In this document: piece after piece, positions 6,445 through 14,070 of the stretch
Numbering within the stretch: the stretch's first letter is position 1
Layout of the letters: every line of letters begins with the position of its first letter
Made by a program: the position numbers and the translations under genes
The notes under the pieces: model-generated
Database searches by the model: none
What the model was told of the DNA's origin: nothing
Seen by the model: the letters and a program-made list of their open reading frames with translations, nothing else
Virus record (IMG/VR): IMGVR_UViG_3300050821_005497
Location: 1-41,597 of that record
Length of the DNA stretch: 41,597 nucleotides
Direction: 5' to 3' (one strand)
Source of the DNA: a virus

Positions 6445-8190
6445 CTAGGCGGTTTGCCGCCACCGGCCCAAACAGATTAAATCGCTCGTCCAGTTTCGGC
6501 GCGCTTGGGTGGGCACGCTTGCCAAATCTGTACCAGTAACCCGCTGTTCTTCCATGATTTCTTCGACCGTCCGAATTTTTGGAAACAGGTTCATCCCCAT
6601 AATCGCGGAAAGTCTTGCGTAGGGCGTTACTTCGTACTCCGCACGCGGCGGCGTCGGGTGAACCACGAAACGGTCGAACACATTGCGGAAAGCAAGCCGC
6701 GAACCTTCATCTTCGAGATCGTGCAACAGGGCGGCGTGGATTTGGCTAATGTCGGATCGGAATTTATCGAGCGAGGCGGGGTGAAGGCTCACAACATTTT
6801 CCTCCGCTTCGATACAGCGCAGTTGTTCAGCCGCACCAGCCCGCTCGATTTCGAGTTTTTTCAGTTTGGCTACGAGGGCCGGAATAGGCTCATCCAATTC
6901 CGTGATCGCTTCAACGGCACGCTCAATTCGATGATCCAAATTGTTGACCTTCGTTTGCAACTCGTTGCGCGTGATCCGATCTTCCTTTTGCTTTTCGGAC
7001 CATCGGGAATGATAGGCTTTGGTTGCCTCGATTAGTGCCTCCGGGTCGGTTAGGTATTCTTTCATCCCCTTGAGAACAACGCGCTCTAATTTCGCCAGAT
7101 CATAACTTTTGCGATGATCGCAGGCACTATGATAGTGCGCCGCGTTGCAGGCGGTGAACGGGCCACTCAACTTGCCACCCGATACGGTAAGCCGTCGTGA
7201 CGACGTGAGGATCATGCCGCCGCCGCACTTGCCACAAATCACCAGCCCCGACAGAAGGCTTCCTTTCAAAGTTGGCGATTTACGCTTTGGACGCTTGCCA
7301 CCGGGGCCGAACCTCCAAACGCCGCGCTCCTTGGAAAGTCCGTTAGCTCGATGCCAAAGGATATCATCCATGATCCGCAGATGCGGGACATCAACCGTAA
7401 TGATGTTGTCGGGATTGTTGGCGCGTCTGATAATCTTTCCATTGTCAGGATTACGCATGCCGCGCGTGGCGTTCCAGATCACCTTGCCAATATAAATTTG
7501 ATTGTTGAGGATGCCGCTGCGAGTGGTGGTAAAAACCTGATGGTTCCAGACTGCACCGCCGCTCGGGTTCCGAATGCCGTCGCGCGTCAATCCTTCCGCG
7601 ATCTCTCGCGTTGATTTACCGTTGCCATATTCGGAATAAATACGTCGGACGATCTCGGCCTTTTCTTGATCAATCTCTTTCTCGGATGGCTTGCCCGGAA
7701 CGCAACGATAGCCGTAGGCGGGCACGCCGGGAATTTTGCCCTCTCGCACCCGCGCGTCATGATGTCTACGGACCTTATCCGCGTTGTCCTTTACAGTTTG
7801 CGAGCCGATTAGGCCGCCGACCGTAATATGAAATTTTGTGATCTCGCCATTCGGCGTCCAAATCTTGATCTCGTTAAATTGAAGCCGCTTGAAGATATGC
7901 TGCAAATCTTCTTCGTCGCGCGAAATGCGGTCAATGTGTTCGCTGATAACAACTTGAAAGGCGCGTTGCTTGGCTGCCTTCATCATCGAATATAAGCCGT
8001 CGCGCTCAAACATAGTTGTCGCCGATTTCGCGCGGTCGGAAAAAATAAACTTATCGTTGATCGTGAAGCCGAAGCGCTTCGCCAATTCACGGCAATAGAT
8101 AATTTGATCCTCAACAGAGGCGTCATTCTGTAGGTCGGTTGAGTATCTTGCGTACACCGCTGCGATTGTCATTCCCCTTGGCCCTTTCAT
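6445..8190 (-). CDS. Large serine recombinase, probable phage integrase
   Basis: Domains in order: resolvase/invertase catalytic domain (residues about 8-155) with YARYSTDLQ, whose Ser is the nucleophile, and the Arg-containing HIDRISRD; a recombinase domain (about 165-290, GVPAYGYR to IYIGKVIWN); a zinc ribbon (about 315-370, CGKCGGG and later Cys pair ACNAAH/ACDHRK); and a coiled coil (about 390-470, NELQTKVNNLDHRIERAVEAI). The total of 581 residues fits the family. These enzymes integrate phage DNA between attP and attB. Translation may start at 8190 or at 8172 (MTIAAVYARYS). No attP core could be identified. Confidence 0.93.
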   Translation of the reverse strand: MKGPRGMTIAAVYARYSTDLQNDASVEDQIIYCRELAKRFGFTINDKFIFSDRAKSATTMFERDGLYSMMKAAKQRAFQVVISEHIDRISRDEEDLQHIFKRLQFNEIKIWTPNGEITKFHITVGGLIGSQTVKDNADKVRRHHDARVREGKIPGVPAYGYRCVPGKPSEKEIDQEKAEIVRRIYSEYGNGKSTREIAEGLTRDGIRNPSGGAVWNHQVFTTTRSGILNNQIYIGKVIWNATRGMRNPDNGKIIRRANNPDNIITVDVPHLRIMDDILWHRANGLSKERGVWRFGPGGKRPKRKSPTLKGSLLSGLVICGKCGGGMILTSSRRLTVSGGKLSGPFTACNAAHYHSACDHRKSYDLAKLERVVLKGMKEYLTDPEALIEATKAYHSRWSEKQKEDRITRNELQTKVNNLDHRIERAVEAITELDEPIPALVAKLKKLEIERAGAAEQLRCIEAEENVVSLHPASLDKFRSDISQIHAALLHDLEDEGSRLAFRNVFDRFVVHPTPPRAEYEVTPYARLSAIMGMNLFPKIRTVEEIMEEQRVTGTDLASVPTQARRNWTSDLICLGRWRQTA

Positions 8191-8398
8191 AATCCTGTTC
8201 GGCGAGTGCGCGGCCGATGGCTCTGGCTACTTCAAGCCATTGCTCGCGGTGAGAGGCGTGCCCCGGATTTTGGGGGTCATCGGCCGGTAAATCTCGGATG
8301 TGACCTTCCGGTTTTTCCCGCACGCAAATCACCGTAGGAGTATAGGGGAGGTTCCTTAACGATCCAATCGTAATTTTTACGAACTGTCGGGCAGCCAT
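8123..8398 (-). CDS. Small conserved protein upstream of the integrase (91 aa)
   Basis: The C-terminal half (HASHREQWLEVARAIGRALAEQDYERAK and then VRKILNRP) resembles short proteins placed just before serine recombinases in rhizobial prophages, as far as I recall. It overlaps the integrase start by about 65 bases and the gene before it by 22. The overlap suggests coupled expression, perhaps a helper or directionality role, but that is speculation. The start is weakly supported because its GAGGG is adjacent to the ATG. Confidence 0.65.
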   Translation of the reverse strand: MAARQFVKITIGSLRNLPYTPTVICVREKPEGHIRDLPADDPQNPGHASHREQWLEVARAIGRALAEQDYERAKGNDNRSGVRKILNRPTE

Positions 8399-8949
8399 CC
8401 CTCGGCAACCCCGATCTGGAAATGGTTGTGAATGAATAGGCGGCGGCTGGCATCCTCGACGATGTAGCGAACCGCGCCCGACCTCTTGAGCGCAACCCCG
8501 GCCAAGCGGCCTTCATAGTTGTAGTCGGCCGCCTTGACCGTGATCGGGATGTCCTCGCCCGCTTGGTAGGCGCGAACGCTTTCCGCAGGGTTGCCGAAAC
8601 TGTTGTCGCCGGGCGTGCGCCCGATGCGGACGTTAAGGCCGGTCATCAACGTGCCAAGGTGACAGCCCTTGCGGATCACGGTCGCGGGCGGCAGCATCAC
8701 GTCACACGGCAGGATATAGCCGTGTTCCAGCGGCGGTTGCGTGACCATCATCGAATGCGCCCAATTCTGCCGGTAGTCGCAATGCGGGCATAGCCAACCG
8801 TCCTTGGTCGCTAGCAAGGTCCGGTCTGCGCCGTCGTGATGCTCGGGACAGGTAAATTCGTGAAAGTCGCCGCGCCGCTGGAAATAGTTGAGAGCGTCAA
8901 CCTGTGCCGATGACCAAGGCGCTTGCAATAATTCAGGCTCGCTGTTCAT
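8377..8949 (-). CDS. Multidomain conserved phage protein with zinc knuckle (190 aa)
   Basis: Three blocks seen in order. Residues about 10-65: FTCPEHHDGADRTLLATKDGWLCPHCDYRQNWAH, a Cys/His metal-binding module. Residues about 78-105: CDVMLPPATVIRKGCHLGTLM. Residues about 135-190: ADYNYEGRLAGVALKRSGAVRYIVED and RLFIHNHFQIG. Each resembles a small phage orphan family that I know mostly as separate proteins, so this may be a fusion. Start at 8949 chosen because it overlaps the stop of 8933 modestly; 9003 is a weak alternative. Function unknown. Confidence 0.75.
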   Translation of the reverse strand: MNSEPELLQAPWSSAQVDALNYFQRRGDFHEFTCPEHHDGADRTLLATKDGWLCPHCDYRQNWAHSMMVTQPPLEHGYILPCDVMLPPATVIRKGCHLGTLMTGLNVRIGRTPGDNSFGNPAESVRAYQAGEDIPITVKAADYNYEGRLAGVALKRSGAVRYIVEDASRRLFIHNHFQIGVAEGWLPDSS

Positions 8950-9154
8950 CGCTCGCCAACGCTTTCTCGCCCTGTTCCGACAGGGTGAAGCTGATGGGGT
9001 CAAAGCGGCGGCGGGCCGCCGAAAAGCGGATCAGCCCGGCCTGCATCAGGGAAACCCTGATGCGCCGGGGCGGGGCGTCGGTTTCAGACCAGTCAGTCGG
9101 TTGATGCTGACGGACCCACAACAGCGCCTTGTACTGGTCGAAGCTGACGGGCAT
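8933..9154 (-). CDS. Small winged-helix-like protein (73 aa)
   Basis: The pattern IRVSLMQAGLIRFSAARRRFDPISFTLSEQGEKAL looks like the recognition helix and wing of a small winged helix. The start at 9154 (MPVSFDQYKALLWV) is preferred to 9199, which would overlap the gene at 9159. Part of the leftward integrase operon. Function unknown. Confidence 0.6.
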   Translation of the reverse strand: MPVSFDQYKALLWVRQHQPTDWSETDAPPRRIRVSLMQAGLIRFSAARRRFDPISFTLSEQGEKALASDEQRA

Positions 9155-9158
9155 CGGC

Positions 9159-9515
9159 TCACACCAGCAACGTCTTGCCGCGCTCCTGAATGTCGGCAAC
9201 GACGCGGTTCATGTGCGTGATTTCGTCCTTCACCGAGACGCAAATCTGCACTTGGTCATTGAGGCGTTGCTTGGCATGGGCCGCGCCCTCAAGCACCTGT
9301 TGCTCGACTTCATCAAGGGTGATGCGAAGCTTGCCGATGTCGGCGCAGATTTCCGAAACGAGGCCGTCAACGACCGAATTGATGGCGTCGCGCTGCGGGC
9401 CGCCAAAGGTCGGACGTTGTATTTCGGTAGCGGGAGCGCGCTCGCTCGCAAGTTTTTCGAGGGCTTCCTGCATCTCGGGGTGGACGCGGGAAGAAGCTAG
9501 GCCGATTTTCGTCAT
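9159..9515 (-). CDS. Helical protein, first gene of the integrase operon (118 aa)
   Basis: Mostly helical and charged, with heptad-like spacing over residues 50-110 (IGKLRITLDEVEQQVLEGAAHAKQRLNDQV), so a coiled coil is likely. A strong GGAGGT lies 8 bases before the start at 9515. No family recognised. As the promoter-proximal gene it sets the level for the downstream zinc-knuckle protein and integrase. Confidence 0.7.
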   Translation of the reverse strand: MTKIGLASSRVHPEMQEALEKLASERAPATEIQRPTFGGPQRDAINSVVDGLVSEICADIGKLRITLDEVEQQVLEGAAHAKQRLNDQVQICVSVKDEITHMNRVVADIQERGKTLLV

Positions 9516-9709
9516 AGCGGGACCTCCGATTTTTTAGGAAGTTGTCCACTATATCGTATTAGTTACGATTTACTAGGTGCGATGCCGGTGAATTACGAGG
9601 ATAGCGCCATCCGCCAAATATATTTTTAATTCACATAAAAAGTTTGATATGGTGAAAGTTTCCGACCGGGGAAGGGGGCCGGAACCAGTCGCGTACCAGT
9701 GAGGCAGTC
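9516..9709. promoter_or_regulatory. Divergent control region before the integrase operon
   Basis: AT-rich region between divergent genes. It contains an inverted repeat TCGTA-TTAGT-TACGA (9554-9568) next to the leftward gene, a T/A-rich stretch with TGATAT around 9644-9649 that could be a rightward -10, and a stem TTCCGACC (9660-9667) with GGCCGGAA (9677-9684) in the leader of the gene at 9710. The CGTA/TACG half-sites recur at the switch region near 10425-10457. Confidence 0.5.
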
Positions 9710-9895
9710 ATGTCAGACCGGCAATGTGAACAAAATCATGAGTATGACAGGGAGCGGCAGGCGCTCTACATGATAGGGCTGCTTCCCCTTCACGACTATC
9801 AGGCATGCAAAGACACACTCGCGCTCTGCGGTCGGCTGTTGCCGCTGGTTTGCAGTCCGCCCTCTATCGGCGACGAGGCGCAGACGACCGAATAG
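9710..9895 (+). CDS. Small hypothetical protein (61 aa)
   Basis: Polar N-terminus (MSDRQCEQNHEYDRERQ) and a helix with two Cys (ACKDTLALCGRLL). GAGG lies about 7 bases before the ATG. Its last 32 bases overlap the 3' end of the repressor gene, convergently. Not recognised; it could be an orphan expressed from the leader hairpin region. Confidence 0.5.
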   Translation: MSDRQCEQNHEYDRERQALYMIGLLPLHDYQACKDTLALCGRLLPLVCSPPSIGDEAQTTE

Positions 9896-10256
9896 CCTTT
9901 TTCCGCTTGGCCGCGACCAGCCGTAATTTTTCCGCCGCCTGATCGACGGCGCGTTGCGCTGCGGCGATTTCCTCTTGGTGCGCCTCGGCGGTGGCAATCT
10001 TGGCCTTGAACTCTTTGGAAAGGTTGCCGTCCCACCCCCACCAAATCCACTCGACCGACATGCCGGGGAAGGCGCTGACGATCAGGAACGCGGTTTCCCG
10101 TGGTACGGGATAACCGCGCTCATAATTACTCCACCGCTTGAACGGTATCCCGAGACGCTTTGCGAAATCGCTCTGATTTTCGCCCGCGATGATCTCGCGC
10201 AAGAGGCGAAGGCGTTCTTGATAGGCAGCGGTATCGAAGCCATCCACCTTTCGCAT
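9864..10256 (-). CDS. XRE-type phage repressor (CI-like, 130 aa)
   Basis: Residues about 14-75 form an HTH_3 domain: RLRLLREIIAGENQSDFAKRLGIPFKRWSNYERG, then the typical VEWIWWGWDG after the last helix. The C-terminus is a long Ala/Lys-rich helix with no peptidase domain, so SOS self-cleavage is not expected. Start at 10256 has GAGAGGA five bases before it. Its place opposite a small Cro-like gene, with operator-like repeats between them, makes a lysogeny repressor the best reading. Confidence 0.8.
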   Translation of the reverse strand: MRKVDGFDTAAYQERLRLLREIIAGENQSDFAKRLGIPFKRWSNYERGYPVPRETAFLIVSAFPGMSVEWIWWGWDGNLSKEFKAKIATAEAHQEEIAAAQRAVDQAAEKLRLVAAKRKKAIRSSAPRRR

Positions 10257-10360
10257 TTTTTCCTCTCGCAAAAACGATTTTAGAAAGTTTCTTAACAGTA
10301 GCTCTAACAATTTAATACAACCTTTTGGAGGTGAGGTACAGGCATAAAAAGAGTTACTAA

Positions 10361-10381
10361 GTGGCAACATACGAATGCCAC
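10361..10381. promoter_or_regulatory. Operator-like inverted repeat upstream of the repressor gene
   Basis: Perfect arms GTGGCA (10361-10366) and TGCCAC (10376-10381) with a nine-base spacer that includes ATACGAA. It lies in the repressor leader, about 105 bases from its start. It may bind the repressor or the Cro-like protein. Confidence 0.45.
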
Positions 10382-10411
10382 CTTTTCCCCCCTTTCAACA
10401 GGACCTCCTGA

Positions 10412-10457
10412 TTGCCAATCGTACTCATTACGCATAACGTGCCGCCGTTCGTAATGA
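10412..10457 (+). promoter_or_regulatory. Rightward early promoter with overlapping operator
   Basis: TTGCCA (10412-10417), a 17-base spacer and TAACGT (10435-10440) make a sigma70-like promoter aimed at the gene at 10470. Perfect eight-base inverted repeats, TCATTACG (10425-10432) and CGTAATGA (10450-10457), flank the -10 and start region, so a bound dimer would block initiation. This is the expected layout for a repressed early promoter. Confidence 0.6.
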
Positions 10458-10469
10458 ATAGGTGGCGTG

Positions 10470-10694
10470 ATGAAGCGATTGCGAACCGTTCAAGAAGTGG
10501 TTGAAGCGCTAGGCGGCCTCAATGGCGTCTGCGAGCTTACCGAAGCAAATCTCAAACAGGCTTGGCATTGGGTTGGGCGTGCGGGGCAATTCCCGGCGAA
10601 CACCTACGTCATCATGCAACGCTCTCTAAAGGCGAGGGGCTTTGAAGCTCCGGCGCGGCTTTGGAATATGAAGGGCGTGGACAAGGCAGCCTGA
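10470..10694 (+). CDS. Cro-like / YdaS-like small HTH protein (74 aa)
   Basis: Residues 8-45 (QEVVEALGGLNGVCELTEANLKQAWHWVGRAGQFP) read as a short HTH of the YdaS/Cro type, followed by YVIMQRSLKARG, as in proteins that oppose a CI-like repressor. ATG at 10470 follows AGGTGG; a GTG three bases earlier is also possible. First gene of the rightward early operon and divergent from the repressor gene. Confidence 0.75.
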   Translation: MKRLRTVQEVVEALGGLNGVCELTEANLKQAWHWVGRAGQFPANTYVIMQRSLKARGFEAPARLWNMKGVDKAA

Positions 10695-10707
10695 ATGGAG
10701 CGCGGTG

Positions 10708-10935
10708 ATGCACCTGACCTTGGCGGAATGGGATGAACAGGTCGGCCATCATCTGCAAATGATCGAGGCGGGCGCGGAAATCTGCGAACGCCACGCCACG
10801 CGCTTGCTTGGAACTCCCGACTTTGAGACGCGGGCCGCCGATGATCTGGCCCGCGCTACCGCGACGTTGGCGCGGGCCTTGGCGCGCGTCGTTGCCGCCC
10901 GCCGCCTGATGGAGGGCAAACCACATGTCGGTTGA
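10708..10935 (+). CDS. Hypothetical helical protein (75 aa)
   Basis: All-helical, Ala/Arg-rich (DDLARATATLARALARVVAARRLMEG). No family recognised. GAGCGCGG lies before the ATG; a GTG at 10705 directly before it is an alternative start. Overlaps the next gene by 11 bases, so it belongs to the early operon. Confidence 0.6.
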   Translation: MHLTLAEWDEQVGHHLQMIEAGAEICERHATRLLGTPDFETRAADDLARATATLARALARVVAARRLMEGKPHVG

Positions 10936-11113
10936 GCTTGCCGTCAGCGAACCGGACGAAGCGATGCGAAAGCGCGTGTTTCGGATTGTGGGCGACGCGC
11001 TGACTTTATCGCGCCTGTCCGCGCCAGAAATCCGCGCCGTCTATGAAGAGATCGAACGGGCTCGCGATGCTCTCTCACAGCTATTGGATCGAGCGGACGG
11101 CAAACATGCTTGA
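10925..11113 (+). CDS. Hypothetical small protein (62 aa)
   Basis: Short helical protein with VFRIVGDALTLSRLSAPEIRAVYEEIERARDALS. Not recognised. Overlaps the gene before it by 11 bases and the Gp157-like gene after it by eight, so it is translated as part of the early operon leading to the recombination genes. Confidence 0.6.
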   Translation: MSVELAVSEPDEAMRKRVFRIVGDALTLSRLSAPEIRAVYEEIERARDALSQLLDRADGKHA

Positions 11114-11606
11114 ACAGCAAGCCACAGTAGTACGCCAGCAAATCGAAGCCTTGATGCGGGAATACCCCGACCTCGCCGAAGATGAAATCTTGCGCGCCGA
11201 CATGCTTGAGGGCGAAACCGATCTCGCCGAAATCGTCACCGCGATCCACCGCATGACAGAGGATGCCAAGGCGCTACGCGACGGAACGCAGGAGCGGCTT
11301 GACGATCTGACCGCGCGCCGCAACCGCTTCAAACAGCGGGTCGAGTTTGGCCGCGAACTGATCCTGAAAATTCTAAACGCGGCGGACATCAAGAAACTCG
11401 AATTGCCGGAAGTCACGGTTTCGCTCCGCAACAACAAGCCGCATTTGCTCGGCGACGTTGACCCCAACCTCTTGCCTGACGAACTGGTCAAGATCACGCG
11501 CGCCATCGACCGCGCCAAGGTCCGCGAAGCCATCGAGGCCGGGCAGGAAGTCGAGGGCTTCGTGCTGTCGAACGCGCCACCCTCACTGTTGGTGAAAGTG
11601 AAATGA
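11106..11606 (+). CDS. Siphovirus Gp157-like protein (166 aa)
   Basis: Matches the Gp157 family pattern: an N-terminal coiled coil (LEQQATVVRQQIEALMREYPDLAEDEI), DTEGETDL-like MLEGETDLAEIVTAI, a central helix with ERLDDLTARRNRFKQRVE, then the C-terminal LPEVTVSLRNNKPHLL and DELVK. These proteins sit beside annealing proteins in phages and have been linked to phage-resistance phenotypes; the exact role is unclear. Start at 11106 preferred over 11043 because the family begins near there. ATGA junction with the Rad52-like gene. Confidence 0.85.
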   Translation: MLEQQATVVRQQIEALMREYPDLAEDEILRADMLEGETDLAEIVTAIHRMTEDAKALRDGTQERLDDLTARRNRFKQRVEFGRELILKILNAADIKKLELPEVTVSLRNNKPHLLGDVDPNLLPDELVKITRAIDRAKVREAIEAGQEVEGFVLSNAPPSLLVKVK

Positions 11607-12286
11607 GTGAACCGCAGGAAATTTTCGATCTGCTCGCCGCGCCGTTCCCGGTTGATGACATCAGTTGGCGGGTCGGCCCGACCAACGAACGATCCCGGCA
11701 GCAAGATCAACCGTTGCGCGGCCAAGCGCTCGCCTACATTGACGCGCGGGTGGTGATGGATCGGCTCGACAGTGTTGTCGGTTTCGACGGCTGGCAATGC
11801 ACCTATACGCCGGGCGTCGCAACCTCGATTGTCTGCAACATCGGCATAAAATTTCCGCTTATTATCGGCGGCCAAAACGTCGGCCACGAATGGATTTGGA
11901 AAGCGGACGGCGCTGGCCCTTCCGACATGGAAGCCGACAAGGGCGCGCTGTCGGATGCGTTCAAGCGCGCGGGCGTGCGATGGGGCATCGGTCGGTATCT
12001 GTACGATCTGAAAGCGCCGTGGATCGAACTCGAAAAGCGCGGCAACACCGCGATCATCAAGGCCGACGACTATGCGAAATTGAATGCGCTGCATGACGAC
12101 TTCGCCAAGCGTTCGGGATGGGGCGAGGGCGTCGGCATTGCGGCCTATCGCATCCTGATCGCCGAAGTCGAGGCGCTTGCGATCCCCGCACGGCAGGATT
12201 TCGCCCGTGAACACCAAGGCAAGATTGCACAGCTTCCGCCCGCGATGCGGCGTCACCTAATGACCAAACTTGAAAGGGCGGCATGA
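11603..12286 (+). CDS. Rad52/Rad22-family single-strand annealing protein (227 aa)
   Basis: Residues about 20-160 follow the Rad52_Rad22 domain: VGPTNERSRQQDQPLRGQALAYIDARVVMDRLDSVVGFDGWQ, IGIKF-type strands, then DMEADKGALSDAFKRAGVRWGIGRYLYDL. Such proteins form rings on ssDNA and pair complementary strands in phage recombination and concatemer or circle formation. A C-terminal helical extension follows. Translationally coupled to the Gp157-like gene before it and to the small gene after it (ATGA on both sides). Confidence 0.9.
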   Translation: MSEPQEIFDLLAAPFPVDDISWRVGPTNERSRQQDQPLRGQALAYIDARVVMDRLDSVVGFDGWQCTYTPGVATSIVCNIGIKFPLIIGGQNVGHEWIWKADGAGPSDMEADKGALSDAFKRAGVRWGIGRYLYDLKAPWIELEKRGNTAIIKADDYAKLNALHDDFAKRSGWGEGVGIAAYRILIAEVEALAIPARQDFAREHQGKIAQLPPAMRRHLMTKLERAA

Positions 12287-12489
12287 GCGAACCGCAGGGC
12301 GCAATTTTCTTCTGGAAGGATGAACCGCATATCACCGGCTATCTGGTTATCGGCGACGAACACTTTGAACTAGTCGGGGTGCGGCGTTCGGCCATCAAGA
12401 CCGAGTTTCGAGGTCGGCAAAACAAAAAGCTACCCCACGAACAGCAAGGGGATTTGTTCAATGAACGAGGCGCAGACAGCCGTAAATAA
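12283..12489 (+). CDS. Small hypothetical protein of the recombination operon (68 aa)
   Basis: Short beta-rich protein (GAIFFWKDEPHITGYLVIGDEHFELVGVRRS) with a basic tail ending before QQGDLF. No known family. Starts inside the stop of the Rad52-like gene (ATGA) and overlaps the next gene by 29 bases. Its place suggests an accessory role in recombination, unproven. Confidence 0.7.
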   Translation: MSEPQGAIFFWKDEPHITGYLVIGDEHFELVGVRRSAIKTEFRGRQNKKLPHEQQGDLFNERGADSRK

Positions 12490-12937
12490 TGCGATCTCAT
12501 TCGAAGTCAAAAAGGATGGATTGCAGCAACGCCAATCCGGCGATTGGAAGTTGGGCTTTACGGTCGCCTCGGTCGATATGGATCAACGGTTGTCGGCCGC
12601 GCCGATGGGGACGCGCTACGCTTGCGTGCTGGTTGAAGTTGGCGACGATGAACAGCCGGTCAATCACAAGGCGCAGGAGCGCGACAAGTGGCGCGAACTC
12701 GGCCCGACAAGACAAGCGGGCATCCGCTGCAAGGAACCACTGTTCTGGACGTTCCTGATCGAGGAACTGCATTTCGACAATATCCACAGCGAGGAGATGG
12801 CAGCGGAAGCGGTGCGGCGGCATTGTCAGATCGGCTCGCGCCGCGAGTTGGAAATCGTCGGCAACCATCGTCAGCGGATGCTCTGGTACGGGCTCGATAA
12901 CGGTTTCCAAGCTTGGAAGGTGAGGGAGCATGCCTAG
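12461..12937 (+). CDS. Conserved phage protein beside the annealing gene (158 aa)
   Basis: Resembles a phage family with the pattern FEVKKDGLQQRQSGDWKLGFTV, then MDQRLSAAPMGTRYACVLVEV and LWYGLDNGFQAW at the C-terminus. The beta-rich N-terminal half could be an OB-like fold, and the gene sits where phages often keep a ssDNA-binding protein, but this is inference. GGGG lies ahead of the ATG. Confidence 0.7.
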   Translation: MNEAQTAVNNAISFEVKKDGLQQRQSGDWKLGFTVASVDMDQRLSAAPMGTRYACVLVEVGDDEQPVNHKAQERDKWRELGPTRQAGIRCKEPLFWTFLIEELHFDNIHSEEMAAEAVRRHCQIGSRRELEIVGNHRQRMLWYGLDNGFQAWKVREHA

Positions 12938-13268
12938 GCTCAAACCAGAAAGTCATGCCCACGGTCGTCAACTTGGCAAATTTCGCCCCGGCCATTCCGG
13001 TAATCCCAACGGGCGACCACAGGGAGCAAAGAACCGCGTCACAACAGAACTGATCGAAAAGCTCATGTCATCGGGGCTGACGCCGGTTGAATTTATGACC
13101 GCTGTTTATCGTGACGACGCTCAACCGATGGAATTGAGGCTTGAAGCTGCGGCTCGGGCCGCCCCGTACTTCCATCCAAAAATGTCTGTGATGGTTTCCG
13201 TCTCTGCGGCCAATATTCGCGATGCGGGCACCCTCTTACAGATAGAGCAGGGGCAACCAAATGCCTGA
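12930..13268 (+). CDS. DUF5681-like protein (112 aa)
   Basis: The N-terminal motif KFRPGHSGNPNGRPQGAKNR (residues about 17-36) is the hallmark of DUF5681 proteins in phages and prophages. The later block LRLEAAARAAPYFHPK also occurs in terminase-small-subunit-like proteins. Role unknown; it could bind DNA. Overlaps both neighbours by eight bases. Confidence 0.75.
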   Translation: MPRLKPESHAHGRQLGKFRPGHSGNPNGRPQGAKNRVTTELIEKLMSSGLTPVEFMTAVYRDDAQPMELRLEAAARAAPYFHPKMSVMVSVSAANIRDAGTLLQIEQGQPNA

Positions 13269-13563
13269 TCCGCACTTTCGCGACCCGCGCCAGCTTGACC
13301 CCGGATATCTCGATTTCATTCGGTCGCTGCCGTGTTGCCTATGCGGTGAAAACACGTCCGTTGAAGCCGCACACTTGCGGGTTGGTTCGATCAACGACGG
13401 CAAACGCGACACCGGCATGGCGGAAAAATCTTCCGACAAATGGGCGCTCCCGCTCTGCGGTCGGCACCACAAAGAACAGCACTCAATGAACGAAGCCGAG
13501 TTTTGGGCGAGCTACGGAATTAATCCGTTCGCGCTCGCGATGACCTACCGGGTGAAGCGATGA
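13261..13563 (+). CDS. HNH/DUF968-like nuclease-fold protein (100 aa)
   Basis: Has a CCLCG knuckle (residue about 25), AAHLR with the conserved His (about 37), then LCGRHHKEQH (about 68-77), which together make a beta-beta-metal HNH centre as in DUF968/Ref-type phage proteins. These are usually placed in recombination operons and may cut branched or damaged DNA. The end ALAMTYRVKR is normal for the family. Activity not shown by sequence alone. Confidence 0.8.
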   Translation: MPDPHFRDPRQLDPGYLDFIRSLPCCLCGENTSVEAAHLRVGSINDGKRDTGMAEKSSDKWALPLCGRHHKEQHSMNEAEFWASYGINPFALAMTYRVKR

Positions 13564-13775
13564 CAGCCAGGTATTCGATCATGGTCCGTGAGTACGGCTC
13601 GGATCACAACGTTGAACTGATGCAAGTCAACAGCAACCCGCAAGCCATCGTTGATGGCCTTCGCAAGAAAACGCTGACGATGAAAACGTCGATCTATCAG
13701 CCCGGCAAGCGCGTCGTAAAAATTCCGAAGTACAGCTTTATTCAGGTTGTTGATCATGGCCGGGATGAAAGATAG
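13560..13775 (+). CDS. Small hypothetical phage protein (71 aa)
   Basis: Beta-rich, basic (IMVREYGSDHNVELMQV, KTSIYQPGKRVVKIPKYSFIQVVDH). Looks like other small orphans that follow HNH genes in phage early operons. ATGA junction with the HNH gene and a 20-base overlap with the next gene. Function unknown. Confidence 0.65.
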   Translation: MTARYSIMVREYGSDHNVELMQVNSNPQAIVDGLRKKTLTMKTSIYQPGKRVVKIPKYSFIQVVDHGRDER

Positions 13776-14070
13776 GCTAGGTGACACTCCTTACAATTAC
13801 CCCGATCAGCCGGGCTGGAAAGAAGGTCAGACCTCGCGCGAAGCGGCAGAGGATATCAAGGAGCGCGCCCGCACTTTACGCGGGCGCTGTTTCGGATTTA
13901 TTCGCCAGTATCCCGGCCACACCGCCGACGAAATTGCCGCCGCGCTCGGCGAAAGCGTTCTGACCATCCGCCCGCGAATTTCCGAATTGCGCCAGAAAAG
14001 CCTGATCGTCAATGAAGGCCGGGGCCATAACCGATCCGGCAAAGCCGCGCATCGATGGAAGGCCGCATGA
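13756..14070 (+). CDS. Winged-helix protein of the replication region (104 aa)
   Basis: Family pattern: DTPYNYPDQPGWKEGQTSREAAEDI, then a winged helix (GHTADEIAAALGESVLTIRPRISELRQKSLIV). This type precedes DUF1376 or replication genes in many phages. ATG at 13756 used; a TTG at 13747 is less likely. Followed directly by the DUF1376 gene. It probably binds DNA; the target is unknown. Confidence 0.8.
   Translation: MAGMKDRLGDTPYNYPDQPGWKEGQTSREAAEDIKERARTLRGRCFGFIRQYPGHTADEIAAALGESVLTIRPRISELRQKSLIVNEGRGHNRSGKAAHRWKAA

Noticed and set aside
6400-6520. Possible attP near the integrase
   Set aside because: No core repeat or symmetric site could be recognised without a host attB to compare.
10385-10410. 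CAGGA-CC-TCCTG palindrome with a possible short leader peptide (TTG start, minus strand)
   Set aside because: The reading is only about 13 codons and nothing else supports it; kept only as part of the switch region.
11081-12256. 391-residue minus-strand open frame
   Set aside because: Antisense shadow over the Gp157-like and Rad52-like genes, which have clear family motifs, starts and overlaps.
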